Assembly: GCF_002875945.1 (NCBI RefSeq)
Contig: NZ_MCZK01000155.1
Coordinates: forward strand, 24,436-88,435
Direction: 5' to 3'
Source of the DNA: Vibrio lentus
Lineage (GTDB): Bacteria > Pseudomonadota > Gammaproteobacteria > Enterobacterales > Vibrionaceae
DNA length: 64,000 nt
A program made the position numbers and the translations under genes. The notes below the pieces were generated by a model, which saw nothing but the letters and a program-made list of their open reading frames with translations, had not been told where the DNA came from and made no database searches. Below, one piece after another: positions 1 through 8,940 of this stretch. The stretch's first letter is position 1; the number at the start of each line of letters is the position of its first letter.

Positions 1-1
1 T

Positions 2-2005
2 ATTGATGAGTTTCAATTCGAGCAAGCCAAGCAGTGGGTTGAAGAAGCGGGTATCCGTTGGGGCGTCGATGCTTCAACGGCGACAGAATTTGATCTACCT
101 GCGACCGAGCAAAACACTTGGTTATTTGGTATTCAGCGCATGTTACTGGGCTATGCGATGTCGGACTCTGCAGGTTTGTTTGAGACAGAGCATTCTCCGA
201 TTGCTGCTTATAACGAAGTTCAAGGCATTAACGCCGAACTTGCTGGTAAGTTAGCGCACTTTATCGATCGCATTGCCCATTACCGTCAACGCTTAACTGA
301 AACACAATCTATCGATATGTGGCGTGAAACCTTGCTGCAAATGATTGATGATTTCTTTGCAGTGGAGCTAGAAGGCGAGGTGGTGCTCAAATCGATTCGC
401 GATGCACTTTCGCAATTGAATGAACAGCTTGATGATGCCTTGTATGAACAAGAACTGTCGCCAAGCATTATCTACCAGTACCTCAATAATAAGTTATCTG
501 GCGCGCGCATTAGCCAGCGTTTCTTAGCTGGCCAAGTTAACTTTTGTACCTTGATGCCGATGCGTTCTATTCCGTTCAAAACCGTCTGTTTGTTAGGTAT
601 GAATGATGGTGTTTACCCTCGCTCAATGCCGCCAGAAGGTTTTGATCTAATGAACGGACGCACTCGTCCAGGTGACCGTTCTCGTCGTGATGATGACCGT
701 TATCTATTCTTAGAAGCGATGTTGTCAGCACAAGAGTGCTTATACATCAGCTATGTCGGCCGCTCGATTCAAGATAATACCGAGCGAGTGCCGTCGGTAT
801 TGGTTTCAGAGTTGATCGAGTACTGCCAGCAGAACTATTGCTTAAGTGAAGACCAAGCGTTGCCAAGCGATGATTCTGGTATCAACCTGACTCAAGCGAT
901 CAGTTTTGAACACTCCATGACACCGTTCAGCCCTGCAGCCTTTACTCAAGGTGATGCAAGCCATGTGCTGAGTTACGCCAAAGAATGGCTTCCTGCGGCT
1001 AACCGTTCCGGTGAACGCAGTGGTGAATTCAATCGTGCATTGGATGACTATTTGTTGGGCGCAACGTACCCATTGGAATTGGATCTGGTTGAGTTACAGC
1101 GTTTTTGGCGTTTGCCAGTGCAGTACTTCTTTAATCGCCGTCTCAAAGTGGTGTTTGAGCCGCCACTTCCTGTGATGGAAGATGATGAGCCATTCGTACT
1201 TAATGGTTTAGAGAGTTTCCAACTTAAGGATGCTTTACTGCAAGTGTTGCTGGACCACCCTGAAGGCGCAGACGAAGCGGTTCGATTGTTTGTCTCTGAG
1301 CAGAAAGCACAAGGTCGATTACCAGTCGGATCTTTTGGTGATATCGAATTTGAAACCAACCGTGTTCAAGCGGAATACTTAGCCAAAGAGATTCGATTTG
1401 TGAGCGGATCACCGCAACAAGATCTCGAAGTTAATATCGAATTTGATGTGTTAGGCGAAGGCAAACCTGTTCGTTTGATGGGGTGGTTAACTCAAAACTA
1501 TCAATCGGGTCTAGTTCGTTTCCGCAGCGGTAAAATTCGCTCGCAAGATTACTTGGCCGCGTGGATCGATCACTTATGTTGTGCGGTGATGGGACACGGA
1601 AAAACGACCCATATTATTGGCTACGACAGAAAAGAAGGCGTGGTTCACCAAACGCTACAACCTATCGGCGATGCGCTTCAGGCGAAGAGTTTGCTGGCTG
1701 AGTTAGTACGACTGTTTTATCAAGGCATGACAGCACCACTGCCTTACTTCCCGAAAACCGCATTGGCTGGCGTTGAGGCTGGCTTTAGCCGTGGTAAGTG
1801 GGTCGATGACGAAGAAAAGTCCCTTAAGAAAATGGCCGATACTTTTAATGACAGCTTCGCCTTTACGGGCGAGGGCAGAGATACTTACATCTCTCGAATC
1901 TGGCCTAAATGGGATGATGAATTGGCTGCTCAGTCGCGAATGTATTCGACACTTGTGCTGCAGGCCGCAAGACTCGCCGCTGCCGATCTTGAAGATCAGG
2001 AATAA
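2..2005 (+). CDS. recC: Exodeoxyribonuclease V subunit gamma, RecC (3' part)
   Basis: RecC recognises Chi sites and holds the two motor subunits in the RecBCD helicase-nuclease, which processes DNA double-strand ends for recombination. The open frame enters from the left edge of the window in phase at base 2, so about 668 C-terminal residues are present of the roughly 1100-1200 usual for the family. The sequence (for example the FCTLMPMRSIPFK and MNDGVYPRSMPP segments) reads as the RecC region beside the inactive helicase domains, followed by the C-terminal nuclease-like fold. The first ATG in the window (140) is internal and not the start. The stop TAA is at 2003-2005. recB and recD follow on the same strand, after an unusual spacer. 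Confidence 0.95.
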   Translation: MDEFQFEQAKQWVEEAGIRWGVDASTATEFDLPATEQNTWLFGIQRMLLGYAMSDSAGLFETEHSPIAAYNEVQGINAELAGKLAHFIDRIAHYRQRLTETQSIDMWRETLLQMIDDFFAVELEGEVVLKSIRDALSQLNEQLDDALYEQELSPSIIYQYLNNKLSGARISQRFLAGQVNFCTLMPMRSIPFKTVCLLGMNDGVYPRSMPPEGFDLMNGRTRPGDRSRRDDDRYLFLEAMLSAQECLYISYVGRSIQDNTERVPSVLVSELIEYCQQNYCLSEDQALPSDDSGINLTQAISFEHSMTPFSPAAFTQGDASHVLSYAKEWLPAANRSGERSGEFNRALDDYLLGATYPLELDLVELQRFWRLPVQYFFNRRLKVVFEPPLPVMEDDEPFVLNGLESFQLKDALLQVLLDHPEGADEAVRLFVSEQKAQGRLPVGSFGDIEFETNRVQAEYLAKEIRFVSGSPQQDLEVNIEFDVLGEGKPVRLMGWLTQNYQSGLVRFRSGKIRSQDYLAAWIDHLCCAVMGHGKTTHIIGYDRKEGVVHQTLQPIGDALQAKSLLAELVRLFYQGMTAPLPYFPKTALAGVEAGFSRGKWVDDEEKSLKKMADTFNDSFAFTGEGRDTYISRIWPKWDDELAAQSRMYSTLVLQAARLAAADLEDQE

Positions 2006-2466
2006 TCGGCAGTGATCAGCAAGATCGCCAATGATACTAACGTCAAAGAGATGTGCTTGAATAAAGGCATGGAAAATAAAGAGTTAGATGCAAATTTGGA
2101 GTGCTTGGCTTATCAAAAGGTTAGAGATAATCGAGGTATAAGCTTAGTAAAAGCGATAGATAGTGACTTGCGGGAAGTCAGGGTACAGGAAATAAAGTGG
2201 CCGCCAGTAAATCATTATTAGTGTAGGGCGTTCGCTGTACGGCCACAGGTCAGAGGGACCATTATTCTGTGGTTCAAAGTAACGCATGAGTATAAAACTC
2301 GAATCGCGCTCCTGAACTCGTGGGCGCATAGTAGCGAGGCGATCTGAATTGATCCGTGAGAGAGATCGCACTAACTATTAACAAATCAGCGTAGGACGCA
2401 AATTGAATGACGTTTTCCACGCTAGGTCACATTTGTAACAACACATTTATCAGAAGGCAGTAAGGC
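2006..2466 (+). other. Unexplained structured spacer between recC and recB
   Basis: These 461 bases separate two genes that are usually packed tightly. GGCAGT occurs at 2008-2013 and again at 2456-2461. Removing one copy and everything between leaves TAA, 13 bases, then the recB ATG. Inverted repeats: GTGGCCG (2197-2203) with CGGCCAC (2240-2246); CCACAG (2243-2248) with CTGTGG (2267-2272), which overlaps the previous arm; and GCGATCT (2339-2345) with AGATCGC (2363-2369). No terminal inverted repeats or transposase fragment are visible. It could be a decayed insertion, a structured RNA or a regulatory leader. Its function is unknown. Confidence 0.5.
2051..2221 (+). CDS. Candidate small protein in the recC-recB spacer (weak)
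   Basis: A 56-codon frame starts at ATG 2051. The same frame could start at GTG 2012 or ATG 2069. AAAGAG lies directly before ATG 2051, too close for an ideal ribosome-binding site. The predicted peptide is polar and mixed-charge, with no signal peptide, membrane segment or recognised motif, and ends in WPPVNHY. It overlaps the first arm of a hairpin at 2197-2203. A minus-strand frame (2144-2371) covers part of the same DNA and looks no better. I do not recognise it, and it may be non-coding. Confidence 0.2.
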   Translation: MCLNKGMENKELDANLECLAYQKVRDNRGISLVKAIDSDLREVRVQEIKWPPVNHY

Positions 2467-5400
2467 ATGACGACCACAAGCAGTGTTCAGGTAATCGCTC
2501 CACAGACACTCGATACCATGACGTTTCCACTTCATGGCGCGCGTTTAATTGAAGCATCAGCGGGTACTGGTAAAACATTCACCATTGCTGGCTTGTACTT
2601 GCGCCTACTGCTCGGGCATGGCACGACTGCACCGCAAGGCGATCTGACTGAAGCCACTCGACATCATGAGCCGCTTACCGTAGACCAAATTTTGGTGGTG
2701 ACCTTTACCGAAGCGGCAACGGCAGAGCTACGTGATCGTATTCGTGCTCGAATCCATGATGCGCGTATTGCGTTTGCTCGTGGACAAAGTGACGACCCAG
2801 TGATTGCTCCTTTGTTACAAGCCATCGAGGATCACGCGGGCGCAGCGAAAACACTGCTCAATGCGGAAAGGCAAATGGATGAAGCTGCGGTCTACACCAT
2901 TCACGGCTTCTGTCAGCGCATGTTGACCCAAAATGCCTTTGAGTCTGGCAGTCGATTTGATAATGAATTTGTGACCGATGAAAGTCACCTGAAAGCGCAA
3001 GTGGTAGCCGACTATTGGCGTAAGCAGTTTTACCCGCTGCCAATTCAACTGGCGGGTGAAGTGCGAAATATTTGGGGTTCTCCCGCTTCGCTATTGGCTG
3101 ACGTAAATCGCTACCTGACGGGTTCTCCACTAAAGCTAACCGTGGAAGCGATGTCGGGTGACTTGCAAGCTCTGCACGACCAAAACCTAGATAAAGTGAA
3201 GCAACTTAAGGCGTTGTGGTGCGAATCCGAAGCGGACTTTTTGGCTTTGATTTCAGGTTCAGATGTCAACAAACGCAGCTACACCAAAAAGTCTTTGCCT
3301 ACTTGGTTAGAAGCCGTCACAGCATGGGCGAAGAGCGACACTCATGATTACCAGTTCCCAGACAAATTAGAGAAGTTCTCACAAGCAACCCTAATTGAAA
3401 AAACACCCAAAGGCACCGCGCCTCAGCACGTAGTTTTCGAGGCTATTGAGAACTTCTTAAACTCCCCTGCAGATCTGAAAGCCCCATTGTTGGCACATGC
3501 GATTACTCATTGTCGAACTATGCTAGCCAAGGCGAAACAGCAGAAGCAGTGGTTATCATTTGATGACTTGTTGACTCAGTTATCTGCGTCGATTGATGTC
3601 GATGAGCAATCCTTGCTGGTGGAAAGAATTCGCACCTTATACCCAGTGGCGATGATCGATGAATTCCAAGATACCGATCCGCTGCAATACAGTATTTTTA
3701 GCCGAATCTACCTAGATAACCCGCAATGCGGCCTGTTTATGATCGGTGACCCGAAGCAGGCTATCTATGGCTTCCGTGGCGCGGATATCTTTACCTATAT
3801 CAAGGCGAGAAACCAAGTTAGTGCTCACTACACTTTAGGGACTAACTGGCGTTCAAGTGCTGATATGGTCAGCGCGGTAAACCAAGTGTTTATGAATTCG
3901 GACAGTCCGTTTATCTACGACCAAGACATTCCATTTTTGCCCGTTGCTGCCAGCCCATCGGCCGATAAACGCCAGTGGGTAATGAACGGAGAAACTCAGC
4001 ACGCGCTCACATTTTGGCTGCAAGAGGCGGAAGACAAGCCCTTACCTAAAGGCGAATATCACAAGGCGATGGCTGAGGCGACTGCGAGTCAAATTCAAAC
4101 CATTCTGACCGCCTCTCAAAACCAACAAGCCTATTTTGATAACGGTAAAAAACAACATGCCGTGAATGCGGGTGATATTGCTGTCTTGGTTCGAACCGGT
4201 AGTGAAGGGCGTCTAATTAAGAATGCGTTGTCGGAACAAGGCATTGCGAGTGTGTACTTATCGAACCGAGACAGTGTGTTTACCAGCTTGGTCGCGCAAG
4301 ATATTCAACGCCTACTTCAAGCGGTGCTCACGCCTGAAAACGACCGTGCATTGCGCGCGAGTTTGGCCTCAGAGTTATTTGCTCTGGATGCGGCTTCATT
4401 GGACGAACTCAACAACGATGAAGTGGTGTGGGAAAACGTCGTTAACGAATTTCGAGAATACCGTAAGTTATGGCTACAGCGCGGCGTGTTACCAATGTTG
4501 CGCAGCGTGATCAGTAAAAGACATCTCGCGGAACGCTTACTGGAAGAAGAAAATGGTGAGCGCTCACTCACTGATTTGATGCACATTGGCGAATTGTTGC
4601 AACAAGCAAGACAAGAGCTCGACAGCGACTATGGCTTACTGCGTTGGTTGGAAGAAGCGATTTCCGATGCTCAAAATGGTTTAGGTGGCAGTGAAGACGA
4701 CATTCAACGCCTTGAATCAGAAAGAAACTTGGTTCAAATCGTTACCATTCATAAGTCGAAAGGCTTGGAATATGACCTAGTATTTTTGCCGTTCGTGGCA
4801 AGCTATCGTGAAGCGAGCGAAGGTAAATTCTACGACCATGACTCAGATAGCACGGTACTTGATATTACGGGCAGTGATAGTGCTTTAGCACAAGCGGATA
4901 AAGAGCGACTGGCGGAAGACTTGCGCTTAATTTATGTAGCGCTGACTCGTGCGGTTTATGGCTGTTTTATTGGTATGGCTCCTTTACGTAAAGGGCGCTC
5001 AACCAAAGAACCGACCGGTGTTCATTTGAGTGCGATGGGCTACTTGGTTCAAAACGGACAAGAGCAGGGTATTGCTGAGTTGAATCAAGCTTTGTCAGCG
5101 ATTGAGGGTAAGAATTCAAGCGTATTACTGTCTGAAACTCCGACTGCTCATGAGCACGTTTTTGTACAGACAGAGCAAGTGAGTGAAGACTTACATGCTA
5201 GTGAACTGAAGGCTTCAATTGACCGAGCTTGGCGAATCACCAGTTACTCGGGGTTAGTAAAACAAGGCAGTCACGGCGCGAGCCATGATGCGACAATTGA
5301 GGTGTCAGGTTTTGATATTGACTCGGCTGATGAACAAGACGAGTCGGAACTGATTGAACCTGAACGTTCTATATTCACGTTCCCTCGTGGTGCTCGCCCG

Positions 5401-6141
5401 GGTACTTTCTTACACACCTTATTTGAGGATGTTGAATTTACCGAGTCAGCAACCAGCGAACATAACACGCAAGTAATCACTCACTTATTAGAGTCAGAAC
5501 AATACGAACTAGAGTGGTTACCTGTGCTTCAGCAACTGGTCTATACGGTGCTTAACACCGCATTAGATGGTAAAAACCTAAAGCTAAGCGAGAAAGACTC
5601 GACTCAACGATTAGTCGAGATGGAGTTCTTGTTGCCGATCGAAGTGTTGGCCGCGTCGGAGCTCAATCAGACCATTCAATATCATGACCCCTTGTCGGCC
5701 AAAGCGGGCGACCTAGGCTTCCAAACAGTACAAGGCATGCTGAAAGGCTTCATCGATTTAGTGTTTGAGCATCAAGGTAAATACTATGTACTCGACTGGA
5801 AATCGAACCATCTAGGTGATGACGTTGCCGTCTACCATGGTGAGGCATTGAAATCGGCGATGGCCGACCACCGTTATGATCTGCAATATCAAATCTACGC
5901 GTTGGCTCTGCATCGCTTCTTACGTAGCCGCGTTGCGAATTACAGCTACGAACAACATTTCGGTGGGGTTTATTACTTGTTCTTACGAGGAATGGACGGC
6001 CAATCTCAACAAGGTATTTTCTCGGCGAAACCAACACTGGCTTTGCTCGATGAAATGGATCAATTGATTGACGGTAAAGTGATAGACAGACGTTCAGCAC
6101 AATTGAATGACAATGAAACTGGACAGATGGGGCTTCTATAA
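2467..6141 (+). CDS. recB: Exodeoxyribonuclease V subunit beta, RecB
   Basis: RecB is the 3'-5' SF1 helicase and the nuclease of RecBCD. It has 1224 residues, slightly longer than the E. coli protein. The Walker A motif SAGTGKT is at residues 31-37, and the Walker B region reads DEFQDTDP near residue 400. The C-terminal nuclease domain has Asp1097, Asp1110 and Lys1112 (in DWKSN), with the same spacing as the E. coli catalytic residues Asp1067, Asp1080 and Lys1082, so nuclease activity should be intact. AAGG lies just before the ATG. The stop shares one base with the recD start (TAATG), which suggests translational coupling. Confidence 0.97.
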   Translation: MTTTSSVQVIAPQTLDTMTFPLHGARLIEASAGTGKTFTIAGLYLRLLLGHGTTAPQGDLTEATRHHEPLTVDQILVVTFTEAATAELRDRIRARIHDARIAFARGQSDDPVIAPLLQAIEDHAGAAKTLLNAERQMDEAAVYTIHGFCQRMLTQNAFESGSRFDNEFVTDESHLKAQVVADYWRKQFYPLPIQLAGEVRNIWGSPASLLADVNRYLTGSPLKLTVEAMSGDLQALHDQNLDKVKQLKALWCESEADFLALISGSDVNKRSYTKKSLPTWLEAVTAWAKSDTHDYQFPDKLEKFSQATLIEKTPKGTAPQHVVFEAIENFLNSPADLKAPLLAHAITHCRTMLAKAKQQKQWLSFDDLLTQLSASIDVDEQSLLVERIRTLYPVAMIDEFQDTDPLQYSIFSRIYLDNPQCGLFMIGDPKQAIYGFRGADIFTYIKARNQVSAHYTLGTNWRSSADMVSAVNQVFMNSDSPFIYDQDIPFLPVAASPSADKRQWVMNGETQHALTFWLQEAEDKPLPKGEYHKAMAEATASQIQTILTASQNQQAYFDNGKKQHAVNAGDIAVLVRTGSEGRLIKNALSEQGIASVYLSNRDSVFTSLVAQDIQRLLQAVLTPENDRALRASLASELFALDAASLDELNNDEVVWENVVNEFREYRKLWLQRGVLPMLRSVISKRHLAERLLEEENGERSLTDLMHIGELLQQARQELDSDYGLLRWLEEAISDAQNGLGGSEDDIQRLESERNLVQIVTIHKSKGLEYDLVFLPFVASYREASEGKFYDHDSDSTVLDITGSDSALAQADKERLAEDLRLIYVALTRAVYGCFIGMAPLRKGRSTKEPTGVHLSAMGYLVQNGQEQGIAELNQALSAIEGKNSSVLLSETPTAHEHVFVQTEQVSEDLHASELKASIDRAWRITSYSGLVKQGSHGASHDATIEVSGFDIDSADEQDESELIEPERSIFTFPRGARPGTFLHTLFEDVEFTESATSEHNTQVITHLLESEQYELEWLPVLQQLVYTVLNTALDGKNLKLSEKDSTQRLVEMEFLLPIEVLAASELNQTIQYHDPLSAKAGDLGFQTVQGMLKGFIDLVFEHQGKYYVLDWKSNHLGDDVAVYHGEALKSAMADHRYDLQYQIYALALHRFLRSRVANYSYEQHFGGVYYLFLRGMDGQSQQGIFSAKPTLALLDEMDQLIDGKVIDRRSAQLNDNETGQMGLL

Positions 6142-8366
6142 TGACAACAACGACCACTAATACCAGCATAGAGACAGCGAATTCTGTTAAGCCAGTTTCA
6201 CTTATCCCTGAGCAGCTCATGGATGTATTAAAGTTCCTCGCCGATAAGGGCTCAATCCGTCAACTGGATTATCAGTTTGCCCGTTTTATTGCTCAGCAAG
6301 CCACAAGTAACTCTCAAGAGATCGGCTTTCTCGCTGGAGTGGTGAGCCATGAACTAGGCAAGGGACATATTTGTACCCAGCTTATACAAGCTCAAACGGC
6401 AGGCCCTGAACTAACGACAGATCTAGCCCAGCTGCTCGGTTTGTACGGTGAAACGGCACTGCAATTGAATCAAAAGTTGTTGGGGATTGATTGGGGGACT
6501 GTTCTGCAATCATCTAACCTCGTTGGCACAACCAATGACTGCGTTAAGCCGCTGATGTTTGATGGACAGCGTGTCTACTTACAACGCTATTGGAACTACG
6601 AAGTTGTGTTGGCTGAAACGTTAAACCGTTTAAGTAAGCCAGTCGAGTTCAACACTGAGCAGAAAAAGTCGCTGACAGAAACGTTGAATCAATTATTCGC
6701 ACGCAGTTATCACTTCCTGTTTAATGCATTAGCCAAGGCTGAAGCAAACCAACAAGCCTCTCAGGTGCTGCGTCAGCAGTTAGTGTGTGACCATCTAGAT
6801 ATAGTGAATGAACAGGCTTTAGATTGGGGTTCTATCGATCAAGCGATTGTTCAAGCCAAACAAGTGACTGATTTAGATATGCTGGATAGTCTAGTGCCGT
6901 TATCTGTCTGTTTGAACTGGCAAAAAGTAGCGGCAGCGGTGGCGTTAAGTCGTCGCTTCGCAGTGATTTCTGGTGGGCCGGGTACCGGTAAAACGACCAC
7001 GGTAACTAAGTTGTTGTCGGCTATGGTCGAGCAATCACTCAGCCAAGGTAAAACACCGACGATCAAGCTGGTGGCACCGACAGGTAAAGCGGCGGCGCGT
7101 TTAACTGAGTCGATTGGTAAAGCGATAGAACAACTTCCACTAGCTCCTGACGTAAAGGCCAACATACCGACGGAATCGAGTACTTTGCACAGACTACTCG
7201 GTGCTATTCCTAATCGAGCAGAGTTTAGACACAACCGACGTAATCCACTTCACCTTGATATCTTGGTGGTGGACGAAGCATCGATGGTCGACTTATCCAT
7301 GATGTATAAGCTGGTGGATGCACTCCCTGAACACGCAAGGCTTATTTTGCTTGGGGATAAAGATCAGCTCGCTTCAGTCGAGGCTGGTGCCGTGTTGGGT
7401 GATATCTGCTCATTTAATTCAACAGGCTACAGTACAGCGCAAGGTAACTTGATTGCGGAAATGACAGGCTTTGACGCGATAGCTAAGCCCAGACAGGTCA
7501 AAGCTGGATCGGTTAACCCTCCTGCGATTGCAGATAGCTTGTGTATGCTGCAGAAGAGTTACCGTTTTGATGCGCGTTCAGGTATCGGACAGTTGGCAAA
7601 AGCGATCAATAACGGTTCTGCGAATCAAGTAGATCAAGTGTTTGCGAAAGGGTTTGAGGATATCGAAAATCATCCCTTGTCGAGTGACAGCTATAACTTG
7701 ATGTTGCGTACTTTAGTCAATGAGTATGGTGCGTATCTGAACCGAATGAATGTACCTTTAGAAGAATTAGAAACTCAAGAAGCGAGAGCTAAATCGGTGC
7801 TCGACTTGTTCAGCCAATGTCGATTGCTGTGTTCCATTCGTGAAGGTGACTTTGGTGTTAAAGGCCTCAACCACAGAATCGAAAGGGCGCTTGCCGCAAG
7901 ACGCTTGGTGAATCCGCACAACGATGAATTGTGGTATCACGGGCGACCAGTAATGGTAACGCGCAATGATCATGGCTTGGGCTTATACAATGGTGATATT
8001 GGTATTTGTATGCTTGAGGCTGATGCAAGTAGCTCTTCTTCAACTGAAGATAACTCTGCACCTCGATTGAAAGTGTACTTTGAATTGCCCGATGGCAGTG
8101 TAAAAGCCGTACTACCAAGCCGAGTGCCTGATCATGAAACCGCTTTTGCGATGACGATACACAAATCTCAGGGTAGTGAATTTGATCTGACTTTGATGAT
8201 CTTACCGCCAGATTTTAGCCCGATTCTAACGCGAGAGCTTATCTATACGGGTATTACGCGTGCCAAGAAGCGACTGATGATGTTCAGTGATACCAACGTA
8301 TTGAAGCGTGGTATTAAGGTGAAAACAGAGCGAGTCAGTGGTTTAGGCAGTCGCTTAACCAGCTAA
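6141..8366 (+). CDS. recD: Exodeoxyribonuclease V subunit alpha, RecD
   Basis: RecD is the fast 5'-3' SF1 helicase of RecBCD. Its 741 residues are longer than the 608 of E. coli RecD. Part of the excess is the first 25 or so residues, which are rich in Thr and Ser. Visible motifs are Walker A GGPGTGKT at residues 278-285, the DEAS motif in VVDEASMVD, and the C-terminal MTIHKSQGSEFD with YTGITRA typical of SF1 helicases. The ATG overlaps the recB stop by one base. ATGs further in give alternative starts. A hairpin at 8436-8459 closes the operon. Confidence 0.95.
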   Translation: MTTTTTNTSIETANSVKPVSLIPEQLMDVLKFLADKGSIRQLDYQFARFIAQQATSNSQEIGFLAGVVSHELGKGHICTQLIQAQTAGPELTTDLAQLLGLYGETALQLNQKLLGIDWGTVLQSSNLVGTTNDCVKPLMFDGQRVYLQRYWNYEVVLAETLNRLSKPVEFNTEQKKSLTETLNQLFARSYHFLFNALAKAEANQQASQVLRQQLVCDHLDIVNEQALDWGSIDQAIVQAKQVTDLDMLDSLVPLSVCLNWQKVAAAVALSRRFAVISGGPGTGKTTTVTKLLSAMVEQSLSQGKTPTIKLVAPTGKAAARLTESIGKAIEQLPLAPDVKANIPTESSTLHRLLGAIPNRAEFRHNRRNPLHLDILVVDEASMVDLSMMYKLVDALPEHARLILLGDKDQLASVEAGAVLGDICSFNSTGYSTAQGNLIAEMTGFDAIAKPRQVKAGSVNPPAIADSLCMLQKSYRFDARSGIGQLAKAINNGSANQVDQVFAKGFEDIENHPLSSDSYNLMLRTLVNEYGAYLNRMNVPLEELETQEARAKSVLDLFSQCRLLCSIREGDFGVKGLNHRIERALAARRLVNPHNDELWYHGRPVMVTRNDHGLGLYNGDIGICMLEADASSSSSTEDNSAPRLKVYFELPDGSVKAVLPSRVPDHETAFAMTIHKSQGSEFDLTLMILPPDFSPILTRELIYTGITRAKKRLMMFSDTNVLKRGIKVKTERVSGLGSRLTS

Positions 8367-8435
8367 TAGCCAGTGGTTTTAGCGAAGGCGTAGTTGGAAG
8401 TAAAACGACGAAATAGCAGGGTAGAGTGTATACAC

Positions 8436-8465
8436 AAAGCAACCATCCCTGGTTGCTTTGAACGT
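8436..8465. terminator. Hairpin terminator between recD and the small minus-strand ORF
   Basis: A perfect 10-bp stem (AAAGCAACCA at 8436-8445, TGGTTGCTTT at 8450-8459) encloses a TCCC loop. It lies 70 bases after the recD stop and 9 bases beyond the stop of the convergent small ORF, so it can serve both directions. The T-tract is short on either strand. Confidence 0.65.
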
Positions 8466-8467
8466 TA

Positions 8468-8752
8468 TTAGGAATCAGAGCCTAAAAACGCTCGAGTAAA
8501 CGATATATGGTTTATCTTGTACTTTGCTTGGCAATTCAAAATAAACTCTTTTAGGTTCTCGCTAACAGGGAACACGCAGTGTACGTCTAGCCCTTCTAAG
8601 AATTGGTTATCAGCCATATCCCAAAAACTTTGCAGCGAGTTACAAACAATGGTTCTCATATCAATGTTGCTCTTTTTGCTGTTTATACTAACGGCAGAGC
8701 TACTGCTAGCGTGCTGACCGTTAACGGGTATAGCAATCCGTGCAGTTACCAT
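8468..8752 (-). CDS. Small hypothetical protein between recD and argA
   Basis: This 94-codon frame has no family I recognise. The first 30 residues are low-complexity (Ser/Asn rich). From Met32 (position 8659) the sequence looks more protein-like, with aromatic and hydrophobic residues spaced as in a small folded domain (SFWDMADNQFLEGLDVHCVF). An AAAGAG lies about 10 bases before Met32, so a 63-residue version is possible. In its favour: the stop sits directly before a good hairpin terminator, and the spacing to argA suits a separate gene. Against it: a 66-codon plus-strand frame covers the same DNA. Its cellular role is unknown. Confidence 0.4.
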   Translation of the reverse strand: MVTARIAIPVNGQHASSSSAVSINSKKSNIDMRTIVCNSLQSFWDMADNQFLEGLDVHCVFPVSENLKEFILNCQAKYKINHISFTRAFLGSDS

Positions 8753-8782
8753 CTCAAGAAGTCGATATGACTATCGAGATGG
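8749..8782. repeat. Nested inverted repeat at the start of the small ORF
   Basis: CCATCTC (8749-8755) pairs with GAGATGG (8776-8782), and within it TCGATA (8762-8767) with TATCGA (8772-8777) around TGAC. The two stems compete for the bases at 8776-8777. The outer left arm contains the ATG of the minus-strand ORF at 8752, so the structure could mask that start or act as an operator. Confidence 0.45.
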
Positions 8783-8940
8783 CAATTCCTATAAAAACAT
8801 TTGTTAATATTATTAAAGCGCTTAAATTCTATACAATTATTCGTGTGAGTGAAAGTGCATACTTAATAAATCTCATATAGAAAACGATTACATTTGCAAT
8901 TATTTTCCTTTTGAAGTGAGATTTTAGTCCAAAACTTTAT

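Noticed and set aside
2144..2371. 75-codon minus-strand ORF in the recC-recB spacer
   Set aside because: Aromatic-rich and unlike known proteins, reads opposite to the operon, and crosses several hairpins. Kept only as a possibility within the spacer finding.
2997..3130. Antisense frames over recB near 3 kb
   Set aside because: Shadow frames caused by codon bias in recB.
5750..6220. 156-codon minus-strand ORF across recB-recD
   Set aside because: It runs antisense to two clear genes and has no protein-like features.
8517..8717. 66-codon plus-strand ORF opposite the small recD-argA gene
   Set aside because: It overlaps the better-supported minus-strand frame, has no terminator or ribosome-binding site and no recognised motif.
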